A stretch of 64,000 bases of DNA from Actinomyces glycerinitolerans (GTDB lineage Bacteria; Actinomycetota; Actinomycetes; Actinomycetales; Actinomycetaceae). How positions within the stretch are numbered: position 1 is the first letter of the stretch; the number at the start of each line of letters is the position of its first letter. Location of the stretch: positions 158,558 to 222,557 of the forward strand of contig NZ_FQTT01000015.1 in assembly GCF_900098745.1 (NCBI RefSeq), read 5' to 3'. The notes under the pieces are model-generated. The model worked only from the letters and a program-made list of their open reading frames with translations. It was not told where the DNA came from and ran no database searches. Shown piece by piece: positions 52,691-60,648 of the stretch. Made by a program: the position numbers and the translations under genes.

Positions 52691-53539
52691 ATGCAGGATG
52701 CCGTCGCCTACCCCCGGCCCCAGACCCCCGTCGCCATGGTGACCGGCGGCAACCGCGGCATCGGTCGAGGCATTACCGAGGAGCTGCTGCGCCACGGCTA
52801 TGCGGTCTCGCTTCTGGCCACACGCCCGGAGCCCGCCGAAACTCTGCAGGAGTTGCGTTCGCTTCCGGACGGCTCCGGTCAAGTCGCCTACACCCGTGGC
52901 AGCATCGACGACCTCGACGTCGGTCCTCGCTACCTCGCCGCCACGCTCGAGGCCTTCGGCCGCATCGACTTGCTGGTCAACAACGCGGGCGTGGCCCCGA
53001 AGGTGCGTGCAGACCTGCTCCAGGCCGATCCCGCCTCCTTCGACCGCGTCCTGGGCGTCAACCTGCGCGGACCGTACTTCCTCACCCAGGTGGTAGCCCG
53101 CGAGATGATCGCACAGCGCGACCGAGACCTCTCGTCTGCCGGCATCGACCTGTCCAATGGACTGCCCGCGCTGGATCGCCCGGCCGCCACCATCATCAAT
53201 GTCTCGTCCATCTCGGCGGATACGGTTTCGACCAACCGCGGCGAATACTGCGTATCCAAGGCCGGCGTCCACATGGCCACCCTTCTGTATGCGGCCCGTC
53301 TCGCCGGTGAGGGCATCGTTGTTTACGAGGTGCGTCCCGGCGTGATCGCCACCGACATGACCGCCGGCGTCAAAGACCGCTATGACGCCCTCTTCGCCGC
53401 GGGTATCGCGCCAATGCCCCGCTGGGGCCGTCCCGACGACGTCGGCCGCACCGTCGCCATGCTCGCATCCGGCAGCGCCCCATATTCCACCGGCGACGTC
53501 ATCCACGTCGATGGCGGCATGCACATCCCGCGCTTGTGA
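52691..53539 (+). CDS. Short-chain dehydrogenase/reductase
   Basis: The 282-residue SDR has the NAD(P) motif VTGGNRGIGRG, NNAG at LLVNNAGVAP, the catalytic Ser in INVSSISADTVS and the YxxxK motif as YCVSKAG. It resembles 3-ketoacyl-ACP-reductase-like sugar dehydrogenases. ATG 52691 follows AGGAGA; the frame to 52553 upstream has no start site. Its partner flavoprotein gene begins 21 nt downstream. Confidence 0.92.
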   Translation: MQDAVAYPRPQTPVAMVTGGNRGIGRGITEELLRHGYAVSLLATRPEPAETLQELRSLPDGSGQVAYTRGSIDDLDVGPRYLAATLEAFGRIDLLVNNAGVAPKVRADLLQADPASFDRVLGVNLRGPYFLTQVVAREMIAQRDRDLSSAGIDLSNGLPALDRPAATIINVSSISADTVSTNRGEYCVSKAGVHMATLLYAARLAGEGIVVYEVRPGVIATDMTAGVKDRYDALFAAGIAPMPRWGRPDDVGRTVAMLASGSAPYSTGDVIHVDGGMHIPRL

Positions 53540-53560
53540 GTTGTCAATTAGGAAGCGACC

Positions 53561-55585
53561 ATGCCCGTTCAATCATCCATCCGCATCGACGGCGTCGACG
53601 TGCCCGTCCTGTCCGCGAATACGGTCGTCGTCGGCACCGGGGCCGCCGGTTACTGCGCCGCGGACCGGCTGGTGCAGTACGGGCAGGAGGACGTGCTGAT
53701 CATCTCTGATCGGATCGTCACCGGCTCCTCCCGCAATGCCGGCTCCGACAAGCAGACCTACTACAAGCTCACCTTGGGCGGCGGGGCCGGTGACTCGGTT
53801 GCCGAGATGGCGCAGACCCTCTTCGACGGCGGCGCCATGGACGGCGACCATGCGCTGGTGGAGGCCGCCCTCTCCTCCCAGGCTTTTTTGCACCTGGTCG
53901 ATCTGGGCGTCGCGTTCCCGCGCAACCGCTACGGCGAGTTCGTCGGCTACAAGACCGACCACGACCCGCGCCAGCGCGCCACCAGTGTGGGCCCGTACAC
54001 CTCGCGGACCATGGTCGAGCGTCTGGAGGCCAAGGTCGGTCGCGACGGTACGCGCGTCGTCGAGAATCTGCGCGTGATCGACGTGCTCGTCTCGGACGGC
54101 CAGGCGGTCGGACTGCTGTGCCTGCGCCGCCGAGTCACGCAGGCGGAGGCATCCGCGGGCGCCTCCCGCTTCCTGCTGGTGCGCGCCCGCTCAATCGTCT
54201 ATGCCACCGGTGGCCCGGCCGGCATGTACGCGCGCAGCGTCTTTCCGCACGGACAGTGGGGTGCTGCGGGTGCCGCCTTCCGCTCCGGTGCCGCCGGCAG
54301 GAACCTCACCGAGTGGCAGTACGGCCTGGCCTCGATCGCGCCGCGTTGGAACGTCTCCGGCAGCTACATGCAGGTACTGCCCACATTCATATCGACCGAC
54401 CTCGACGGCGGTGATGCGCGCGAGTTCCTCCCCGAGGCGATCCCCGACTACGGCCGTCTGTTGTCACTGACCTTCCTCAAGGGCTACCAGTGGCCCTTCG
54501 ACATCCGCAAGGCCCGCGGTGGTTCCTCGCTCATCGATCTGCTTGTGTACCGCGAGACCGCGGAGCGGGGACGCCGCGTATTCCTCGATTTCACCCGCAA
54601 TCCCGGCGGCCTCCGGCTCGACCCCGATGCGCTGGATCCGGAGGCGCGCGAATACCTGGGTAGTGCGGGCGCCCTGTTCGGCACCCCGGTCCAGCGGCTG
54701 ATCGCCATGAACCGCCCCGCCTACGAGCTGTACCGGGAGAAGAATCCGGCCATCGATTTGGCGCGGGATCGCCTGGAGATCGACGTGTGCGTGCAGCACA
54801 ACAACGGCGGCCTCGCCGTCGACTGCTGGTGGCAGTCGACGGTGCTGGACGGATTCTTCCCCGTCGGCGAGGCGGCTGGCGCGCACGGCGTGTACCGACC
54901 CGGCGGGGCGGCACTGAACTCCACCCAGGTAGGAGCCACGCGCGCCGCCCAGTGGATCGCCGCCCGCCGTCGAGGTGAGCCCTTGGATATGACGGCCTTC
55001 GCTGCGATTTCAGCCCCGGCCGTGGAGCATGCGCGCGGGCTGCTGGCCGACGCCGGGGCGCGGGTGGCGGCCGGAGCGCCCGACAACACCGGTGAGCTGC
55101 TCACGCGCGCCCAGGTGCTCATGAGCGAACATGCCGGTCTGGTCCGCTCGGCACAGGGTGTGAGCGGGGCCCTGGGACAAGTGCGCGAGATGCTGGTCGG
55201 CCTCTCCGACCGGACGGTGGTGGATACGGCCTCCCGCCGCAGCGTGGAGCGGCTTTTCCTGCTGCGGGACATTCTGACCAGCCAGTTCGTCTACCTCTCG
55301 GCCATGGCGGACTACTTGCGGCGCGGTGGGCACTCGCGCGGCTCGGTGCTCTACACCGATGCCGCCGGCCTGCTGCCGGAGGAGGGACTGCCGGATTCGA
55401 TGCGCTTCATGCCCGACGACGGGGCGCTGGACGCGCAGGTGCAGGAGGTCGCGCTGCGCTGCGGTGCCGACGGCGTCCCGGCGGTGGAAACCAACTGGCG
55501 TCCGCGCCGTCCGCTTCCGGACACGGGCGGCGATTTCTTCGAGAACGTCTGGCGCGACTTCCGCGAGGACGGCGGGGTGCGCTGA
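53561..55585 (+). CDS. FAD-dependent oxidoreductase (fumarate-reductase flavoprotein-like)
   Basis: The 674-residue flavoprotein has the Rossmann motif VVVGTGAAGYCAADRL at residues 15-30, then SSRNAGSDKQTYYKL, and FFPVGEAAGAHGVYRPGG as the C-terminal FAD-binding signature. The capping region and helical C-terminus resemble succinate dehydrogenase/fumarate reductase/L-aspartate-oxidase flavoproteins. The substrate is unknown; the locus suggests a sugar or sugar acid. AGGAAG precedes ATG 53561, and it forms a bicistron with the SDR. Confidence 0.88.
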   Translation: MPVQSSIRIDGVDVPVLSANTVVVGTGAAGYCAADRLVQYGQEDVLIISDRIVTGSSRNAGSDKQTYYKLTLGGGAGDSVAEMAQTLFDGGAMDGDHALVEAALSSQAFLHLVDLGVAFPRNRYGEFVGYKTDHDPRQRATSVGPYTSRTMVERLEAKVGRDGTRVVENLRVIDVLVSDGQAVGLLCLRRRVTQAEASAGASRFLLVRARSIVYATGGPAGMYARSVFPHGQWGAAGAAFRSGAAGRNLTEWQYGLASIAPRWNVSGSYMQVLPTFISTDLDGGDAREFLPEAIPDYGRLLSLTFLKGYQWPFDIRKARGGSSLIDLLVYRETAERGRRVFLDFTRNPGGLRLDPDALDPEAREYLGSAGALFGTPVQRLIAMNRPAYELYREKNPAIDLARDRLEIDVCVQHNNGGLAVDCWWQSTVLDGFFPVGEAAGAHGVYRPGGAALNSTQVGATRAAQWIAARRRGEPLDMTAFAAISAPAVEHARGLLADAGARVAAGAPDNTGELLTRAQVLMSEHAGLVRSAQGVSGALGQVREMLVGLSDRTVVDTASRRSVERLFLLRDILTSQFVYLSAMADYLRRGGHSRGSVLYTDAAGLLPEEGLPDSMRFMPDDGALDAQVQEVALRCGADGVPAVETNWRPRRPLPDTGGDFFENVWRDFREDGGVR

Positions 55586-55683
55586 TCGGCCGACGGTCCG
55601 CAGCGGCGGAGGCCGACACGGCGGCGATGGGGCGGCGCGCCAGCAGGGCGTCGCCATGCAGCCGGGGCGTCCGGGCGGCCGAT

Positions 55684-56844
55684 TCAGAAGACGAGCTGCG
55701 GGACCGATAGCTTGCGGCCGGTGTCGGTCGACTCCTGCCCCAGGGCCGCCAGCTGTACTCCGCGTGCCGCCGAGGCGAGCCCGTAGCGGTGCGGCCTGCC
55801 GGCGGCGACGTCCCGCAGGAACTCCTCCCATTGGGCGCGGAATCCGTTCGCCGGAGCGCCGTCGTCGGGAACCTCGGCCCACTGGCTCAGGAAGTCGATG
55901 TCGGTGGGGACGTCGGGATCCCAGCTCGCGCGCGGCGTGTTGGCCCGCTGCTGGGACTCGCAGTGGAACAGCCCGGCGACGGCCGAGCCGTGGGTTCCAT
56001 CCACCTGGAACTCCACCAGCTCCCGACGGTGCACGCGCACGGCCCAGGAGGAGTTGAGCTGGGCGATCACGGTCTCGCCGGTAGGTGCCTCGACCTCGAA
56101 GATCGCGTAGGCGGCGTCGTCGGCGGTGGCCGGATATGCCTGGCTGTTCTCGTCCCAGCGGGTGGGGATGTGAGTCGCCGCCTGGGAGTAGACGCTTTTA
56201 ACGGAGCCGAGGATGCCCTCCAGGACGTAGTTCCAGTGGCAGAACATGTCCACCATCATTCCGCCGCCGTCCTGCTTGCGGTAGTTCCAGGAGGGACGCT
56301 GACTGGGACGGACGTCGCCCTCGAACACCCAGTAGCCGAATTCTCCGCGCAGAGACAGGATGCGGCCGAAGAATCCCTCATCCACCAGGCGCCGCAGCTT
56401 GATCAGGCCGGGCAGGTAGAGCTTGTCGTGTACCACGCCAATGGTGAGACCGGTGTCGGCGGCGCGGTGGGCGAGGTCGACCGCCTGCTCAAGGGTCTCG
56501 GCGGTTGGCTTCTCGGTGTAGATGTGCTTGCCCGCCTCGATTGCGGCGGTCAGAGCGGCATAACGGCGCGAAGTGGTCTGGGCGTCGAAGTAGATGTCGA
56601 CGTCCGAGTCGGAGATGATCGCGTCCTGATCGGTGGTCCAGCGGCTGAGGCCGTGACGGGCGGCGATCTCCTTGAGCTTGTTCGCATTGCGACCGACGAG
56701 AATCGGTTCCACCTGCAGGCGGGAACCGTCTTCGAGGAGCAGTCCCCCATCGGCACGAATCGGCAGGATCGACCGGACCAGATGCTGCCGGTATCCCATG
56801 CGGCCGGTGATGCCGTTCATGGCGATGGTGAGAGTTCGAGACAT
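55684..56844 (-). CDS. Gfo/Idh/MocA-family oxidoreductase
   Basis: This 386-residue protein has an N-terminal nucleotide-binding segment (TIAMNGITGRMGYRQHLV), the EKP motif in KHIYTEKPTAE and the typical GGGMMVDMFCHWNYVLEGIL metal/substrate region. It oxidises or reduces sugars with NAD(P). Together with ThuA, the isomerase and the SDR it forms a set often seen in keto-sugar pathways. AGGAG lies 8 nt before ATG 56844. Confidence 0.9.
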   Translation of the reverse strand: MSRTLTIAMNGITGRMGYRQHLVRSILPIRADGGLLLEDGSRLQVEPILVGRNANKLKEIAARHGLSRWTTDQDAIISDSDVDIYFDAQTTSRRYAALTAAIEAGKHIYTEKPTAETLEQAVDLAHRAADTGLTIGVVHDKLYLPGLIKLRRLVDEGFFGRILSLRGEFGYWVFEGDVRPSQRPSWNYRKQDGGGMMVDMFCHWNYVLEGILGSVKSVYSQAATHIPTRWDENSQAYPATADDAAYAIFEVEAPTGETVIAQLNSSWAVRVHRRELVEFQVDGTHGSAVAGLFHCESQQRANTPRASWDPDVPTDIDFLSQWAEVPDDGAPANGFRAQWEEFLRDVAAGRPHRYGLASAARGVQLAALGQESTDTGRKLSVPQLVF

Positions 56845-56888
56845 CGTTGTCGCTCCTGCCTGGTGACGGTTGCGGGCAGGACACCTGC

Positions 56889-56938
56889 TGAACGATCCTG
56901 TCCTAAAGTGAACGATAGCGAACTAAGCGAACAGGATC
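56889..56938. promoter_or_regulatory. Repeated motif upstream of the Gfo/Idh/MocA gene
   Basis: TGAACGAT occurs twice (56889-56896, 56909-56916), and GATCCTGT (56894-56901) pairs with ACAGGATC (56931-56938). It sits about 45-95 nt before the start codon. It shares TGAACG and CAGGATC with the promoter region at 43149-43188, pointing to a common regulator. Confidence 0.4.
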
Positions 56939-57166
56939 AATCAGAGGTCGGTGTGGTCGGTTGTGGCGCACTCAGCCGCCGCCTGCATGGCGGCACTCCT
57001 CCCTCCGTACATGATTGTGAGCAAGAAGTCCTCGGAAAGGAGGAGGCGATACGACCAAATAGTAGGTGCCGTGGTGTCCCGCTCGTTCGCGATGCTTCTT
57101 CCTGTCATCGATAACACCTGAGGATGGTGCCGCGTTCGGCTCCGTCCTAGTCACACAGGAGTGGCC

Positions 57167-57211
57167 ATGATCGAAATCTCAGGCCCATGTGAAACATCGC
57201 CCACCACCTAA
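57167..57211 (+). CDS. Possible 14-residue leader peptide
   Basis: ATG 57167 is preceded by AGGAG at 6 nt and encodes MIEISGPCETSPTT. It stops at TAA 57209-57211, within the AAGGAG site of the ABC ATPase gene. The spacing and the intact ribosome site suggest a translated leader that could couple or attenuate the transporter. There is no homology evidence. The whole 56845-57224 gap holds no other gene. Confidence 0.35.
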   Translation: MIEISGPCETSPTT

Positions 57212-57224
57212 GGAGACACCCACC

Positions 57225-58172
57225 ATGACCGCCCAGAGCCCTGCGCTTGAGCTGCGGGATGTTCGCAAGATCTACAACACCCCCGGGGGAACCATAGACG
57301 CCCTCGCGGGTATGACGCTGACCGCCGAGCAGCACAAGATCCACGCCTTCTTGGGTCCCAACGGCGCCGGGAAGAGCACCTCCCTGGAGATGACGGTCGG
57401 CCTGCGCACCCCCGACTCGGGCACCGTGCGCACCCTGGGTCTCGACCCGCGCAAGGCACGGGACGAACTCAGTCGCCGCGTCGCCATCCAGCCGCAGGAG
57501 GCCAAGGTCTTCCAATACCTGCGCGTCGGCGAACTGCTGGACCTGTGGTCCTCCTTCTACGACCATCCCCGGCCCGCCGACGAGATCCTCGACTCCCTCG
57601 AGCTGGCGAAGTACGTCGAGCGCCAGGTGACCAAGCTATCGGGGGGCACGCTCCAACGTCTCAACGTCGCCCTGGCGATGGTCTCCGACCCCGAACTGCT
57701 CATTCTTGACGAGCCCTCCACCGGCTTGGACCCGCGGGCACGGGAACGACTGTGGTCGGTCCTCGGCGGCTGGAGGGACCGCGGCACGACGATCGTCCTG
57801 TCCACACACTCCATGGAGGAGGCCACCGCATTGGCGGACTCCGTGTTCATTGTGGACCGCGGCAGGTGCGTCAGCTCCGGGACCCCTGAGGAGCTGATCG
57901 CCTCCTTCGCCGGAGGACCGGCAGTCGTCTTCCGCCTGTCAGGGGACCTGTCAGAGGAGAACGCCTCCCGGCTGCGGTCCCTCGGGGACCTCACGGTCAA
58001 CCCGGACCGCTTCGCCGCTCTCAAGACGGCGCGAACCGATGAGGCGCTCGTCCTCCTGTCCCAGACCCCCGGATGCTACGACCTCGGCATCCATCAGCCC
58101 ACGCTGGGCGACGCCTACCTGGCCGCCACCGGCACCGAACTCACCGCTACTACGACACCCGAGGAAGACTGA
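57225..58172 (+). CDS. ABC transporter ATP-binding protein (drug/peptide export type)
   Basis: The 315-residue ATPase has Walker A GPNGAGKST, signature LSGGTLQRLN (Q-loop IQPQEAKVF earlier), Walker B LLILDEPSTGLDP and H-loop VLSTHSMEEA. The C-terminal 100 residues are of the DrrA/CcmA type. ATG 57225 has AAGGAG upstream. It is co-transcribed with the permease 2 nt downstream. Confidence 0.93.
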   Translation: MTAQSPALELRDVRKIYNTPGGTIDALAGMTLTAEQHKIHAFLGPNGAGKSTSLEMTVGLRTPDSGTVRTLGLDPRKARDELSRRVAIQPQEAKVFQYLRVGELLDLWSSFYDHPRPADEILDSLELAKYVERQVTKLSGGTLQRLNVALAMVSDPELLILDEPSTGLDPRARERLWSVLGGWRDRGTTIVLSTHSMEEATALADSVFIVDRGRCVSSGTPEELIASFAGGPAVVFRLSGDLSEENASRLRSLGDLTVNPDRFAALKTARTDEALVLLSQTPGCYDLGIHQPTLGDAYLAATGTELTATTTPEED

Positions 58173-58174
58173 CC

Positions 58175-58957
58175 ATGAGCACCACGACCGACGGCGGTGC
58201 GCTCCGCAGTGCCCGTCCCCTTACCATCACCCACTGGCGGGAGATGTCCCGCAATCGGACGAACTTCGGCGTCGCTATCCTCCTTCCGTTCTTCATGGCC
58301 GGAGTGTTCCTGGGCATGGACAAGATCCTCCACTCGACTATGGGAGGACCGGGACCCGACTTCTCAGCGCTTGTGGTACCCATCGCGCTGTGCATGCTTC
58401 TCACCGGGACGTGCATGACCCTGACCGCCGGCCCGATCGCCGAGTACCGGCAGTACGGCACCCTGCGTATTCTGGGCACCACCCCGGTGTCGCGGGGACA
58501 ATTCATCCTGACCCACCTGGCCGTTAGAGTGCTCCTTGCGATCGCGCTCAGTGTTCTGGTCGGAGTTCTGGGCGTCCTCCTCGGCATCAGCGAGACCGTC
58601 GCCGTATGGCGTGCGTTTGTCATCGCCCTGCCCTCCTCCGTGCTGTTCCTAGCCCTGGGCTACTTCATCGGTTCGATCGTCGGCTCGGGGCAGGCCGCCA
58701 CAAATATCGCCACATTCACCGGCTTGTTCTTCATGTTCACTTCGGGAGTGGTGCTCCCTCTGGAGCTGCTGTCCGACTCCGCCAAGCGCGTCCTCGACTT
58801 CCTCCCCACCTCCTACTTCGGGGACCTGTTGTTCTGGGTCACCGGAGGCGTGCAGAGGTACGAGACGACGCTGGACTTCGCGGTTCTCATCGGTGTGGCG
58901 ATTGTGGCCGTCCCCCTGGCAGTGAAGACCTTCCACTGGGAGGCCGCGAAGAACTGA
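58175..58957 (+). CDS. ABC transporter permease (ABC-2 type)
   Basis: The 260-residue protein has six TM segments in ABC-2 layout. Its soluble N-terminus is followed by NRTNFGVAILLPFFMAGVFL, and the conserved cytoplasmic segment is EYRQYGTLRILGTTPVSRGQ. It works with the preceding ATPase as an exporter. The substrate is unknown; peptide or drug export is usual for this pair type. Confidence 0.92.
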   Translation: MSTTTDGGALRSARPLTITHWREMSRNRTNFGVAILLPFFMAGVFLGMDKILHSTMGGPGPDFSALVVPIALCMLLTGTCMTLTAGPIAEYRQYGTLRILGTTPVSRGQFILTHLAVRVLLAIALSVLVGVLGVLLGISETVAVWRAFVIALPSSVLFLALGYFIGSIVGSGQAATNIATFTGLFFMFTSGVVLPLELLSDSAKRVLDFLPTSYFGDLLFWVTGGVQRYETTLDFAVLIGVAIVAVPLAVKTFHWEAAKN

Positions 58958-59005
58958 GTGGGTCATCTGTTGAATGGATGGATTCCGATGGGAGGGGATG
59001 ACGCT

Positions 59006-59286
59006 ATGGAATGGAATACCGACTCATCCTTGGAGGTGAGCACGATTATGAGGCGCGTGACCGCGATCCTCGACGAGCACAATATGTGCGTCCTGGGCGC
59101 CGTGGGCGCACAGGAGCCCCGGCTTACGCCGTGCACGGATGAGGAGCAGGCTCCCCTCGGCCCCAAGTAGCGTGCATTGCCTACTGGGAGAAGAAGGTGT
59201 TTGTCCTGGAGGTCGAGACCATCGAACTCGTCGACACCCACCTTTGCGGCGGCACGATGCGCGTAGGCAGAGGGCCTCAGGGCTAG
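59006..59286 (+). pseudogene. Broken pyridoxamine-5'-phosphate-oxidase-like gene
   Basis: ATG 59006, with GGAGG upstream, encodes 54 residues including MRRVTAILDEHNMCVLGAVG, like the start of a PPOX-class flavin protein, and stops at 59168. From 59170 a neighbouring frame continues plausibly with ACIAYWEKKVFVLEVE and then LVDTHLCGGTMRVGRG to a stop at 59284. The match to the PPOX family is by pattern and only moderate. At least one frameshift and probably a deletion separate the two parts. Confidence 0.45.
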
Positions 59287-59356
59287 AGCAGCACTTTCTG
59301 TAGCGGGCGTGCGGCGTGCGCCCGTGGTGGCCAATGCCTGGCGTGCCACGGTGTTT

Positions 59357-59388
59357 TGGGGCTTGGGAATGGCCATTCCCAAGCCCCA
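59357..59388. terminator. 32-bp perfect palindrome
   Basis: The half-site TGGGGCTTGGGAATGG is followed immediately by its exact reverse complement, with no spacer. It lies 70 nt after the PPOX-like relic. A related but interrupted palindrome (GGGCCTGGGAA…TTCCCAGGCCC) lies at 62608-62638, after the second transporter. They could be bidirectional terminators or copies of one palindromic repeat. Confidence 0.6.
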
Positions 59389-59640
59389 GAACCATCCCCT
59401 AAGTCCATAAACCGCCCCCCAGCCCAAAGATCCGGGGCCATCCCTGTGCGCTCCTGCCCAAGTTCCTGTGACCCTGACCGACCGACGAGGATCATCCGCA
59501 CGGGACGCGCCGTCCGCATCACGCCCCTTCAGCGCTGTCACCGTGCGGTGGAACGGGGTCGGGCTCAGCATTCCAGCCAGACGGTGGTCGGCCCTGGAGT
59601 ATCTCCTCCTTAAGTCTCATAAGTCTCGGCCGTTCTGACG

Positions 59641-59834
59641 ATGGCAGCACCACGGCCGGTCAGCACACTTATCCCTGTCAGCAACTACGACGGGTACGGA
59701 GCTCACAGCATCCGCACCACTCACACCCGATAAGCAACACCCGAATGGACGCCAGGTTCACCTCCACCGCCGCCGCCAGGAGCGACCTCCTCGACGAGAT
59801 CACCGAGGAGGAATACATCTGGGATGACCCGTAA
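59641..59834 (+). other. Two small ORFs upstream of the second exporter
   Basis: ATG 59641-59733 encodes 30 residues (MAAPRPVSTLIPVSNYDGYG…). ATG 59745-59834, 11 nt later in another frame, encodes 29 residues: a Ser/Thr/Ala-rich start, then acidic SDLLDEITEEEYIWDDP. Neither has a good ribosome site. The tandem arrangement before an exporter resembles leader or precursor peptides, but coding is unproven. The rest of 59287-59941 is non-coding. Confidence 0.25.
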
Positions 59835-59941
59835 GCCCAATGTCGGCCGTCACCCCGAAAGCGGCCTGACAAACACGCAACAACTGACTGTCCAAAAAAC
59901 ACCCAGCACTCCAAACCGTTCTCAACCATGGGAGTATCACC

Positions 59942-60643
59942 ATGTCCATTGTCCTGACTGGCGTGTGCCAGGCCTATTCGGGCTTCGAGCTGCGCGACGT
60001 GTCCTTCGAGGTCTCCACCGGCGAGATCGTCGGTTTCCTGGGGCCCAACGGCGCGGGAAAGTCCACCACGTTGCGCATCCTGCTGGGCCTGGAGCGCCCG
60101 GCTCGGGGCACGGCTCTTATTGAGGGGACCCCTTACGCGAGGATGGCTCAGCCGATGCGCACCATCGGCTCCATCCTCGACGCCCAGTGGATCGCTGGGG
60201 GCCAGACGGTGACGCAGTACCTGAACTGGCTGGCCATCGCCGGGGGCCTGGACCGCTCCCGCATCCCCCTGCTGCTAGAGCAGGTCGACCTGGCCTACGC
60301 CGCCAAACGACGTGTCTCGCGCCTGTCCCTGGGCATGCGCCAGCGCCTGGGCCTGGCCGGAGCGCTGCTGGGCGACCCGCGCTACCTCGTTCTGGACGAG
60401 CCGCTCAACGGACTGGACCCCGAGGGCATCCGCTGGTTCCGTGACCTGCTACGACAGCTACGAGACCAGGGCCGGGGCATCCTGTTGTCCTCCCACATCC
60501 TGACCGAGGTCTCCGCCGTAGCCGACCGCGTCGTCATGATCTCCAACGGACGCGTCACCGGCAGTGGCAGCCTGAGCGACTTCGAGGCGGAAGGCAGCCT
60601 GGAAGACGCCTTCTTCAAGCACCTCGCCCCCAAGGAGCGGTGA
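59942..60643 (+). CDS. ABC transporter ATP-binding protein (BcrA/lantibiotic-immunity type)
   Basis: The 233-residue ATPase has Walker A GPNGAGKST, signature LSLGMRQRLGLAG, Walker B YLVLDEPLNGLDP and H-loop LLSSHILTEV. The E-loop-like variant and short length are typical of bacitracin/lantibiotic self-protection exporters (BcrA, MutF type). ATG 59942 follows GGGAG. The stop overlaps the region of the permease start. Confidence 0.92.
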   Translation: MSIVLTGVCQAYSGFELRDVSFEVSTGEIVGFLGPNGAGKSTTLRILLGLERPARGTALIEGTPYARMAQPMRTIGSILDAQWIAGGQTVTQYLNWLAIAGGLDRSRIPLLLEQVDLAYAAKRRVSRLSLGMRQRLGLAGALLGDPRYLVLDEPLNGLDPEGIRWFRDLLRQLRDQGRGILLSSHILTEVSAVADRVVMISNGRVTGSGSLSDFEAEGSLEDAFFKHLAPKER

Positions 60644-60648
60644 TAGCG

